Below are positions 1 to 5,031 of a stretch of DNA of 5,031 bases, piece after piece (the first letter of the stretch is position 1; each line of letters opens with the position of its first letter). Under the pieces are notes generated by a model. That model did not search any database and had not been told where the DNA came from. It was given only the letters and a program-made list of their open reading frames with translations. Position numbers and translations under genes: made by a program. The DNA comes from Lachnospiraceae bacterium (lineage in GTDB: Bacteria > Bacillota > Clostridia > Lachnospirales > Lachnospiraceae): NCBI GenBank assembly GCA_021202575.1, contig JAJQCU010000227.1, positions 1 to 5,031 on the forward strand. The letters are read 5' to 3'.

Positions 1-2
1 TC

Positions 3-647
3 TTATTCATCACTTCCCTTGTCGCTCCCGGCAGGAAATACGGGATTTATGTTTTGAAATCCGAAAAACCGGAGGGACCTTATGATCTGTTCTGAGAGCG
101 TCTGACGCCGGGAGACTGGACGTGTATTGACGGAACCTTGTATGTGGAGGGAGATACGCCGTATCTGATTTTCTCCCATTCCTTTGAGGATGGCGGGCAG
201 GCAGATATTTCCGCGGTAAAGCTTGCGCCGGATCTGTCCCATGCAGAGGGAGAGCCGTGGGTTGCCTTTCCCGCAAATGCAGCGCCCTGGGCGAAGCCGT
301 TTCCATGGGCAAAGCAGGAGTTCGGCATCGAGGGAGACTGCTATTTTACGGACGGTCCGTCCCTGCGGAAGATGAAAAGCGGCAACCTCTACATGCTCTG
401 GTCCAGCTGGGGGACCGCCGGATATGCGGGCGGCGTTGCCCGGTCGGAGAGCGGTTCCGTGACGGGACCCTGGAAGCAGGTGGAGAAGCCGATCTGGCCG
501 GAGAACGGCGGCCACGGCATGATGTTTGAGGATAAGAACGGAGATCTTGTGTTCGCCCTTCATTATCCGAATGATAAATACGCGGAGCGTCCGATTTTCC
601 GGAAGATGACGGAAAAAGATCAGACGATGGTACTGAAAGAGGAATAA
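3..647 (+). pseudogene. GH43-like glycosidase, 3' part, with internal stop
   Basis: This is the C-terminal part of a glycoside hydrolase of the family 43 type (beta-xylosidase or alpha-arabinosidase-like five-bladed propeller); the 5' part lies outside the window. One frame runs from position 3 to the TAA at 645-647 and is broken only by TGA at 93-95. The translation on both sides belongs to the same protein: 'KSEKPEGPYDLF', stop, 'ERLTPGDWTCIDGTLYVEG'. Family-like blocks follow in order: 'CIDGTLYVEG' (its Asp fits the pKa-modulating position), 'FTDGPSLRKMKSGNLYMLWSS' (the region of the catalytic acid, here TDGP), 'GYAGGVARSESGSVTGPW' and 'GGHGMMFEDKNGD'. Relatives would be expected to have Ser at the stop position, so TCA to TGA is the simplest change. 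Restarting at TTG 138 would lack a Shine-Dalgarno sequence and most of the fold. The family assignment rests on remembered motifs and the exact substrate cannot be told. The alternative to a pseudogene is a base-call error. Confidence 0.75.
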
Positions 648-698
648 AAGAAGCTGTGCCGGGTGATTCCGGCAGCGACAGAGAAAGAGTATTGTATT

Positions 699-1052
699 AT
701 GAAGAGAAAAATTAGTCCGATGACAATTATTACCCTGTGCGGGGTGTGTGTGATTTTCGCCATTCTATTATCGGGAAAAGTGGAACCGGTCTACATACTG
801 CCGGTTCTGGGGGTTGTCTGCGTAGCGCTGGGAGCTGCGGTCCTGGTGCAGGGAAGCCGGCGCGAGAAAGGGCTTCGCACCAGCGATAAGCAGAAAGCGA
901 TACTGTATGTGATTCTCGGGGCATTTCTGATCGTGCTGGGCGCGATACAGATCCTGGATATTTCGTTTTCCGAGAATACATGGAACGGCATGATGGCGGT
1001 GGTGCTGGTGCTGATTATCACCTATTTTGTGATCCGGTTTACCAGAAAATGA
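699..1052 (+). CDS. Small four-helix integral membrane protein, unknown function
   Basis: A 117-residue hydrophobic protein that I cannot assign to a family. Four membrane segments are visible at about residues 8-24, 31-51, 67-86 and 97-113. They are joined by a basic loop at 53-66 (SRREKGLRTSDKQK), with a basic N-terminus (MKRK) and C-terminus (RFTRK). The even helix number and positive ends suggest both termini are cytoplasmic. The ATG at 699 is chosen because a weak purine-rich site (GAGAAAGAG, 681-689) precedes it. The in-frame GTG at 663 has no ribosome binding site, and the ATG at 720 would trim the basic N-terminus. It starts 51 bp after the glycosidase stop with no visible promoter or terminator between them, so it is probably cotranscribed with that gene. 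It ends in TGA shortly before a terminator. No catalytic or ligand motif is evident, and a role in the sugar locus is only positional inference. Confidence 0.75.
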   Translation: MKRKISPMTIITLCGVCVIFAILLSGKVEPVYILPVLGVVCVALGAAVLVQGSRREKGLRTSDKQKAILYVILGAFLIVLGAIQILDISFSENTWNGMMAVVLVLIITYFVIRFTRK

Positions 1053-1076
1053 AACTTATTTTTTTAAAACGGACAG

Positions 1077-1109
1077 AAAAAAGACCATCCAAAACGGATG
1101 GCCTTTTTT
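1077..1109. terminator. Bidirectional Rho-independent terminator between convergent genes
   Basis: The arms 1077-1090 and 1096-1109 pair around a 5-nt loop (AAAAC), with an A run on one side and a T run on the other. On the minus strand every position pairs (one G-U), giving a clean terminator for the symporter gene followed by a U tract. On the plus strand the same position is a single A-C mismatch, so it should still end the glycosidase/membrane-protein transcript. It sits between the stop codons at 1052 and 1142, where a shared terminator is expected. Confidence 0.85.
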
Positions 1110-1141
1110 CTGTTGTAAATATGGTTTTCAATATCGTGTTT

Positions 1142-2515
1142 TTACTGTTCGTTTTTCGCTTTCATGCCTTCCTTCATCTTGGCGATCTCGCCCCAGTAAG
1201 GCTTGATCGGGTACATGAGCAGGAAGATGATGATCAGTGCGCAGCAGATGGCCGGGATACCGAACCGCAGCCAGTTCATTGCAGCCATGGTAGCGGCATT
1301 CTGTCCGCCGACTTCACCGGCGACATAACCGGTTACTGCCAGGATTGCGAGGATACCGGAGCTGGTAGCCGTGGAACCCATCTTGTAGGCAAAACCTTTG
1401 ATGGCGCTGATGATACCGTTCATCGACAGGCCTTCTTTCAGCTGAATGTAGTCGATGGTGTCGTTTACGAAGAAGTTGATCAGTCCCTGTTCCATTGCTC
1501 CGAAGCAGGTAGCCAGGAAAGAAACGATATACAGCAGCGGCAGGCTTTTGTTGCCGCCGAAGAACAGAACCACGTAGCAGACTCCGCAGAGTGCCTGCGT
1601 CACAATCATGGTAGTCACCGCATTCCCCTTGAATAGTTTCAGGAAGAACGGCATAAATGCCATCATGGATACCAGTGCGCCGATGGAGACGATCAGCATG
1701 TAGGTCGAGATCAGATCAGGCCTCATCAGGTAGTACATAACATAATATACGGAAGATGAGAACATAATGCCGTATCCGATGGAGGCCAGGCACCAGACGA
1801 TCAGCAGGGTGATCAGCTTCGGGTGATGTCCGATGATGATTGCCAGATCCTTTGTGATCGGCCGCTTCTCTTCGGTCTCAACGATATATTTCTCTTCGGA
1901 TGACCTGAACAGAATAAAGTTCGCAATGATTGCCAGCACACCGTAAATCAGAATGAACGGAGCATAGCTTCCGAAGAAGTTGACAAGGTTCGTTGTAAAT
2001 GTAGAGGCGATCGTAAACGCCACCGCGATCATAATGATATCAAACTGTACCATAAATCCGCGCTCGCCGTCGTCTTTGGTCATTGCGGGAATCAGGGACA
2101 GCTGCGGCATGGTCAGTCCGGTTACGCACATTCCGTATAAGATATAGAATACTGTAAAATATCCTACCTTTGCCCCGTCTGACAGTCCCTGCGGATTCAG
2201 GAACAGTAAGAATGAGACAACGGTCAGGATAAACGGAACAACCAGTATGTAAGGGCGATAACGTCCCCATTTCGTCTTCGTCCTGTCACAGATGCCGCCC
2301 ATCAACGGATCGTTGACCGCATCCCAGAGTGTGGCGATCAGCATGATGATGGAAGCTGTGCCTGCCGCGATGCCGACGGTATCCGTCATATACACGGAAA
2401 TGTAGCTGGCAACAGTAGCCTGGATCAGCATGAAGCCGCCGCCGTTGGAGAGACCATGTACGATCATTACACCTCTCGAGAGCTTTTTTTCGCCTCCGCC
2501 ATTTTCGTTACTCAT
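1142..2515 (-). CDS. GPH-family sugar:cation symporter (MelB/XynP-like MFS transporter)
   Basis: A 457-residue polytopic membrane protein of the glycoside-pentoside-hexuronide:cation symporter family, which imports sugars or short oligosaccharides with Na+ or H+. The length is typical for the family. The N-terminal half carries the helix-II/loop signature 'DAVNDPLMGG' followed by 'DRTKTKWGRYRPY' (residues 65-89). D65, N68 and D69 occupy the spacing of the cation-site residues D55, N58 and D59 of MelB. A Lys in 'FAYKMGS' (K378) lies where MelB has K377. About twelve hydrophobic stretches and a central loop with charged 'EEKYIVETEEKRP' (about 207-219) fit the MFS fold. The ATG at 2513-2515 is chosen over an upstream in-frame start because AAGGAGGT lies 6 nt before it. 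It reads towards the membrane-protein gene and lies downstream of the broken AraC gene on the same strand, suggesting uptake of the glycosidase's products. The substrate cannot be told from sequence. It looks intact. Confidence 0.93.
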   Translation of the reverse strand: MSNENGGGEKKLSRGVMIVHGLSNGGGFMLIQATVASYISVYMTDTVGIAAGTASIIMLIATLWDAVNDPLMGGICDRTKTKWGRYRPYILVVPFILTVVSFLLFLNPQGLSDGAKVGYFTVFYILYGMCVTGLTMPQLSLIPAMTKDDGERGFMVQFDIIMIAVAFTIASTFTTNLVNFFGSYAPFILIYGVLAIIANFILFRSSEEKYIVETEEKRPITKDLAIIIGHHPKLITLLIVWCLASIGYGIMFSSSVYYVMYYLMRPDLISTYMLIVSIGALVSMMAFMPFFLKLFKGNAVTTMIVTQALCGVCYVVLFFGGNKSLPLLYIVSFLATCFGAMEQGLINFFVNDTIDYIQLKEGLSMNGIISAIKGFAYKMGSTATSSGILAILAVTGYVAGEVGGQNAATMAAMNWLRFGIPAICCALIIIFLLMYPIKPYWGEIAKMKEGMKAKNEQ

Positions 2516-2521
2516 AAAAAT

Positions 2522-2529
2522 ACCTCCTT
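2522..2529 (-). promoter_or_regulatory. Ribosome binding site that fixes the symporter start
   Basis: On the minus strand AAGGAGGT lies 6 nt before the ATG at 2513-2515, a near-perfect Shine-Dalgarno sequence. It excludes the longer reading of the frame, which would begin 33 bp further upstream and place this site inside the coding sequence. Confidence 0.9.
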
Positions 2530-2570
2530 TGTCTGTTTCCCTATGCAATCATACTACATACGTTCTTTAC

Positions 2571-2599
2571 ATTATATGCGATTTAGGGAAAAGAAAGTA
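2571..2599 (-). promoter_or_regulatory. Probable symporter promoter with weak -35
   Basis: The 137-bp gap between the AraC stop and the symporter start (2516-2652) holds a perfect TATAAT on the minus strand at 2571-2576. About 17 bp upstream there is no good TTGACA match, only a pyrimidine-rich stretch. The start site would fall near 2563-2565, giving a leader of roughly 50 nt. A consensus -10 with a poor -35 is usual for activator-dependent promoters and would fit control by the adjacent AraC protein, but I could not identify a convincing operator repeat. The remainder of the gap is a polypurine stretch on the plus strand (about 2605-2627) with nothing else I can name. Confidence 0.5.
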
Positions 2600-2652
2600 G
2601 GTCTGGAAAGGACAGGGGAGGGGGTAAAATCGCGTCAAAAAAATGAAACTGT

Positions 2653-2779
2653 TTAGTTCATGTGTTCTGTCAAACGGGCTTCCCGATACTGCTGAGGGGT
2701 CACGTGATAATGGTTTTTAAATACACGGCGGAAGTTGCTGGCGTCATAATAGCCCAGGGCAAATGAGATTTCCGTCGGG
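2653..2779 (-). pseudogene. AraC-family transcriptional regulator, C-terminal remnant cut by IS
   Basis: The last 41 codons of an AraC/XylS-type regulator, ending at TAA (2653-2655). The translation contains 'EISFALGYYDASNFRRVF' followed by 'KNHYHVTPQQYREAR', the second helix-turn-helix and conserved tail of the family's C-terminal DNA-binding domain. Nothing N-terminal to it remains here: the reading frame runs straight into the left inverted repeat of the insertion sequence. If the rest of the gene survives it would lie beyond the mobile element, but the sequence after the element's right end does not encode it. The lost part would include the first helix-turn-helix and the sensor domain. 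AraC proteins next to GPH symporters commonly activate them on sensing the sugar, so symporter control is probably changed. The family call is firm, the target gene is inference. Confidence 0.88.
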
Positions 2780-2830
2780 TCTTCGACACTTGCATAACTT
2801 CAAAACCATTGCAAAGCCTTGAAATAGGCT
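2776..2830 (+). repeat. 55-bp direct repeat, first copy
   Basis: Identical over 55 bp to 4977-5031, the last bases of the window. It covers CGGG plus the first 51 bp of the element. The match stops exactly at the left (T at 2775 against A at 4976) and is limited on the right only by the window edge. Confidence 0.95.
2780..2792 (+). repeat. Left terminal inverted repeat of the IS
   Basis: TCTTCGACACTTG, matching the right end (4852-4864) at 12 of 13 positions in inverted orientation. The core TTCGACACTTG is exact. The AraC reading frame is lost at this point, supporting it as the element's edge. Confidence 0.8.
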
Positions 2831-2839
2831 TATTTTTTT
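2814..2839 (+). terminator. Inward-facing terminator near the IS left end
   Basis: AAGCCT (2814-2819) and AGGCTT (2826-2831) form a 6-bp stem with a 6-nt loop (TGAAAT), followed by an A and seven T residues (2833-2839). It faces into the element, upstream of the transposase promoter, so it would stop transcripts entering from the flanking DNA. The stem is short, so efficiency is uncertain. Confidence 0.55.
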
Positions 2840-2859
2840 GTCAAATTTTTTGAATTTTT

Positions 2860-2870
2860 ATGTTGTATGT
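2860..2870 (+). repeat. Left copy of an 11-bp subterminal inverted repeat
   Basis: ATGTTGTATGT is the exact reverse complement of 4775-4785. It begins 80 bp inside the left end, while its partner lies 79 bp inside the right end, and it covers the -35 hexamer of the transposase promoter. It may be a transposase or host-factor binding site. The function is inference. Confidence 0.6.
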
Positions 2871-2891
2871 GTCGTATGTTTGTGGTATAAT
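2863..2891 (+). promoter_or_regulatory. Transposase promoter
   Basis: A perfect -10 box TATAAT at 2886-2891 lies 17 bp after TTGTAT (2863-2868), a partial -35 match (TTG). AT-rich sequence just upstream (2841-2860) could act as an UP element. Transcription would start near 2898, inside or at the edge of the ribosome binding site, so the leader would be only about 12 nt. Confidence 0.65.
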
Positions 2892-2897
2892 AGGGTT

Positions 2898-2905
2898 GGA
2901 GGTGG
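2898..2905 (+). promoter_or_regulatory. Ribosome binding site selecting a GTG start
   Basis: GGAGGTGG precedes the GTG at 2910 with 7 nt between GGAGG and the start codon. This supports GTG 2910 over the upstream in-frame ATG at 2838, which lies within the AT-rich promoter region and has no such site. Confidence 0.85.
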
Positions 2906-2909
2906 TTTC

Positions 2910-4769
2910 GTGAAACTTTATTATGATAAACGGCTCAAAGACCCCACTTATTATGCCCAGCAAGGCTACCGTAATGGGAAGAAAACTACTACTCGGAATG
3001 TCAAAAATTTCGGCAAGCATTCTGAACTGCTTAAAATCACTGACGACCCAGAAGCATATGTCCGGGAAGAAATACGGAAAATGAATGAGGAATACCGCGT
3101 CGGTAGAGTCTCCTATACCTTTACTGCGGATTTTAATGAGAAAGTCAGTCGCTCAGGGGACAGGGCTTCTTCTCCAACCTATACCAACATCGGCTATTTT
3201 TTCCTCCAGGACATCATGAAACACCTGGAGTTAAAGGAATTCTTCAAGCAGAAGACGGCAGACCGGAAAGTTACTTTCGACTGTTATACGATCTCCCGTT
3301 TCCTTACCTATGCCCGTATCCTTGATCCCGGTTCCAAGCTGGATGTCTGGAACCACCGGGACGCTTATTATGAAAAGCCGGATTTTGATTACCAGCATAT
3401 CCTGCGATTTATGGACCTGCTGGATGACAACTATGATGATTATCTGGCCTGGCTTTATAAAAACAGCAATTCTGCTGTAAAAAGAGACAGCTCCGTCCTC
3501 TATTATGACTGCACAAATTTCTATTTTGAAAGCGAGCAGCCGGATGAGGATGTGGTAGATGAAGTGACCGGCGAAATCATCAGCGGCCTGCGAAAATACG
3601 GGGTCAGCAAAGAACACCGCCCCAACCCCATCGTGGAAATGGGCCTTTTCATGGACAGAAACGGAATCCCGATCACCATGTGCCTCCATCCGGGAAATAC
3701 CAGCGAGCAGGTTACCGCCATCCCCCTGGAGAAAGAAGTCCTGAAAATGACAGATGGGGCCAGGTTCATATATTGTGCGGATGCCGGGCTTGGCTCTTAC
3801 CATATCCGGCAGTTCAACAGCATGGGCGGGCGGGCATTTATTGTCACCCAGTCCATCAAAAAACTCAGCGATACGCTCAAGGAGGCAGTTTTTAATGATT
3901 GCGATTACCGCCGCCTGTCCAATGACACGCCGGTAACAATCAGCGCAATGAAAGAGTTCGACAGGTTCCAGGAGAAAAACAAAGGGCTGTATAACGATTT
4001 TGCCTATAAGGTAATCAATGCGGACCGGGCTGTGGATCTCGGCCTGTATGAAGAAAAAGTGTTAAAAAACGGCCAGGTAAAACGGGTAAAAGCGACCGGG
4101 AAACTGAAACAAAAGGTTATAATCACCTTTTCCCGCAAAATGATGGAATACCAGAGGACAATCCGCCAGAGGCAGGTAGAGCGCGCACGGAAACTGCTGG
4201 CAAACAAAGATCCGGAAGAAATTAAAAAAGGCCCTAACGATGTAAAAAGGTTCATGAAAAGAGTCACAAAAACAAAATCAGGGGAAAAAGTAACTGTCAC
4301 GTACGAAATTGACGAGGCAAAAATTACTGAAGAAGAAAAATATGACGGCTATTATGCCGTTGCCACCAATCTGGACGACTCTGTAAAAGACATCCTGGCA
4401 GTATCACATAAAAGATACCAGATTGAAGACTGTTTCCGGATTATGAAAACCAACTTCTGCGGCCGCCCGGTCAACCACCGCCTCCCGCCAAGGATCCGGG
4501 CACATTTCCTGATCTGTTATACAGCACTGCTGGCATACCGTCTGCTTGAAGCAAAGCTGGACGAACAAAAAACACATATCACAACACAGGATTTGATCAC
4601 TACGCTGAAAAATATGAACGTCACAAATGTCCATGACGTGGAATATATGGCATTATATAATGGAAGTAAGGCGCTTGATGCACTGACAAAGCTGACTGAC
4701 CTGGATCTGGACAGGATGCATTACAGGCCAAAGGAGCTAATTAAAAAAATTAAAAAAATTTTAAGGTAA
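2910..4769 (+). CDS. IS1634-type DDE transposase
   Basis: A 619-residue transposase of the IS4-like DDE group, starting at GTG. It would bind the element's ends and carry out strand cleavage and transfer. The N-terminal 60 residues, with 'KLYYDKRLKDPTYY' and 'GYRNGKKTTTRNVKNFGK', match the opening I know from IS1634-type transposases. The probable catalytic residues are D200 in 'LYYDCTNFYFE', D291 in 'YCADAGLGSY' and E506 in 'KRYQIEDCFRIMK'. The last shows R-x3-E-x6-K (R502, E506, K513), the IS4-type C-terminal signature. The 215-residue gap between D291 and E506 holds a Lys/Arg-rich insert (about 410-455), as expected for the large insertion domain of this group. The tail is basic (KKIKKILR). 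The frame is unbroken and all catalytic residues are present, so the enzyme is probably active. The early 24 codons of the longer frame are excluded because promoter and ribosome binding site lie within them. Confidence 0.92.
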   Translation: MKLYYDKRLKDPTYYAQQGYRNGKKTTTRNVKNFGKHSELLKITDDPEAYVREEIRKMNEEYRVGRVSYTFTADFNEKVSRSGDRASSPTYTNIGYFFLQDIMKHLELKEFFKQKTADRKVTFDCYTISRFLTYARILDPGSKLDVWNHRDAYYEKPDFDYQHILRFMDLLDDNYDDYLAWLYKNSNSAVKRDSSVLYYDCTNFYFESEQPDEDVVDEVTGEIISGLRKYGVSKEHRPNPIVEMGLFMDRNGIPITMCLHPGNTSEQVTAIPLEKEVLKMTDGARFIYCADAGLGSYHIRQFNSMGGRAFIVTQSIKKLSDTLKEAVFNDCDYRRLSNDTPVTISAMKEFDRFQEKNKGLYNDFAYKVINADRAVDLGLYEEKVLKNGQVKRVKATGKLKQKVIITFSRKMMEYQRTIRQRQVERARKLLANKDPEEIKKGPNDVKRFMKRVTKTKSGEKVTVTYEIDEAKITEEEKYDGYYAVATNLDDSVKDILAVSHKRYQIEDCFRIMKTNFCGRPVNHRLPPRIRAHFLICYTALLAYRLLEAKLDEQKTHITTQDLITTLKNMNVTNVHDVEYMALYNGSKALDALTKLTDLDLDRMHYRPKELIKKIKKILR

Positions 4770-4774
4770 GGCTT

Positions 4775-4785
4775 ACATACAACAT
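4775..4785 (-). repeat. Right copy of the 11-bp subterminal inverted repeat
   Basis: ACATACAACAT is the exact reverse complement of 2860-2870. It lies 6 bp after the transposase stop codon and 79 bp from the right end. Confidence 0.6.
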
Positions 4786-4799
4786 GCCTTATGCGTAAG

Positions 4800-4843
4800 A
4801 AAAGAGGTGAATCCCTTTAATTTCAAGGGTTCTCACCTCTTTT
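4800..4843 (+). terminator. Transposase terminator hairpin
   Basis: AAAAGAGGTGA (4800-4810) pairs with TCACCTCTTTT (4833-4843) in a perfect 11-bp stem. After a small internal loop, CCCTT (4813-4817) pairs with AAGGG (4825-4829). The right arm ends in TTTT and is followed by ATATTT. It lies 30 bp after the transposase stop. The A run on the left arm means it may also act on transcripts entering from the right. Confidence 0.85.
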
Positions 4844-4851
4844 ATATTTCC

Positions 4852-4864
4852 CAAGTGTCGAAAA
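4852..4864 (-). repeat. Right terminal inverted repeat of the IS
   Basis: Read inward it is TTTTCGACACTTG, differing from the left end only at the second base. It is followed by CGGG (4865-4868), the same four bases that precede both left ends in the window. Confidence 0.8.
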
Positions 4865-4980
4865 CGGGATATTACACCCTATTAAATAGGGTTTCAACCC
4901 ATAAGTCATCAATGCTATACTGTAAATAATATAGAAAAAAGTATCCCTACCCTTTGTAAAAACAAAAAAAAGAGCACGGG
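4865..4980. other. AT-rich spacer between the IS and a second IS left end
   Basis: The 116 bp between the right inverted repeat and the second left end hold no convincing gene. CGGG occurs at both edges (4865-4868 and 4977-4980). ACCCTATT (4876-4883) and AATAGGGT (4885-4892) form a perfect 8-bp inverted repeat around one base. An A-rich run lies at 4957-4970. The minus strand does not encode the missing AraC sequence, so this is not the simple other side of the insertion site. Confidence 0.6.
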
Positions 4981-5031
4981 TCTTCGACACTTGCATAACT
5001 TCAAAACCATTGCAAAGCCTTGAAATAGGCT
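4981..5031 (+). mobile_element. Second IS copy, left end only (cut by window edge)
   Basis: The last 51 bp repeat the left end of the complete element without a mismatch, in the same orientation, 116 bp after its right end. This reads either as a second, directly repeated copy or as the closing k-mer of an assembly loop back into the first copy. No coding sequence of this copy is in the window. Confidence 0.75.

Larger units (their letters stand above)
2780..4864 (+). mobile_element. IS1634-type insertion sequence, complete copy
   Basis: A 2,085-bp element bounded by 13-bp inverted repeats with one mismatch: TCTTCGACACTTG at 2780-2792, and its complement at 4852-4864 (TTTTCGACACTTG when read inward). 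It holds one long transposase gene (2910-4769), a terminator hairpin near each end, and an 11-bp subterminal inverted repeat at nearly equal distance from the two ends. CGGG lies just outside both ends (2776-2779 and 4865-4868) and could be a 4-bp target duplication or a target preference. The element interrupts an AraC-family gene. The family is inferred from the transposase. IS1634-type elements such as IS1634 and IS1549 are known for long, variable target duplications, but the two flanks here show no long match. The exact end bases are uncertain by a few positions. Confidence 0.82.

Noticed and set aside
93..95. TGA read as selenocysteine or as a sense codon in an alternative genetic code.
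   Set aside because: The position would be Ser in relatives as I remember them, not Cys. The membrane-protein gene ends at TGA (1050-1052) just before a terminator, so TGA acts as a stop in this organism.
980..1636. A plus-strand open frame of 218 codons across the terminator and the symporter 3' end.
   Set aside because: It is antisense to the clear symporter gene, crosses the terminator, has no ribosome binding site and shows no protein-family features.
2839..2844. A perfect TTGACA on the minus strand near the IS left end, which could be an outward promoter or half promoter driving the symporter.
   Set aside because: It lies about 60 bp inside the element with no -10 box at 16-18 bp, too far in to form a hybrid promoter with target DNA.
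4743..4765. A7 runs near the transposase 3' end as a programmed frameshift site.
   Set aside because: They lie within the last nine codons and no second frame continues usefully. The catalytic domain is complete in one frame.
4876..4900. Adjacent palindromes (ACCCTATT/AATAGGGT and GGG..CCC) as a CRISPR repeat or a site-specific recombination site.
   Set aside because: There is no repetition with spacers and no cas or integrase gene. One short palindrome in AT-rich DNA is too little for either call.
4893..4921. Possible plus-strand promoter in the spacer (TATACT at 4916-4921) reading towards the second IS copy.
   Set aside because: The -35 position matches only 3 of 6 bases, and AT-rich sequence gives such -10 matches often.

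Overview
The window looks like a piece of a gut-type Firmicutes (Clostridia, probably Lachnospiraceae-like) chromosome or metagenome contig. The clues are a GH43-type glycosidase next to a glycoside-pentoside-hexuronide (GPH) cation symporter and an AraC-type regulator, strong AGGAGG-like ribosome binding sites, mid-GC coding sequence, and an insertion sequence of a type common in such genomes. The taxonomic call is inference from gene content, not from a marker gene.

Layout. Positions 1-647 (+) hold the 3' part of a GH43-like glycosidase gene, cut by the window edge and interrupted by an in-frame TGA at 93-95. A small four-helix membrane protein of unknown function follows at 699-1052 (+). 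A hairpin at 1077-1109 separates these genes from a convergent GPH symporter (1142-2515, -) and looks able to terminate from both sides. Upstream of the symporter is a 137-bp gap with its likely promoter, then the last 41 codons of an AraC-family regulator (2653-2779, -). The regulator is cut by an IS1634-type insertion sequence (2780-4864, +) encoding a 619-residue DDE transposase. After the right end come 112 bp of AT-rich sequence that does not continue the regulator gene. The window then ends in a second copy of the element's left end (4981-5031).

Functionally, the left half reads as a small oligosaccharide-use locus of the xylan or arabinan type: an enzyme, a sugar:cation symporter and a transcriptional regulator. 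In this strain it appears to be decaying, because the glycosidase carries a stop codon and the regulator has lost part of its DNA-binding domain to the insertion. The symporter looks intact.

I found no previously undescribed defence, RNA or catalytic system. The least ordinary signals are in the insertion sequence. It has an 11-bp subterminal inverted repeat placed 80 and 79 bp from the two ends, with the left copy over the transposase -35 box. It has a terminator just inside its left end that faces incoming transcription. Its left end recurs as an exact 55-bp direct repeat at the window edge, which may be either a tandem element or an assembly-graph artefact.
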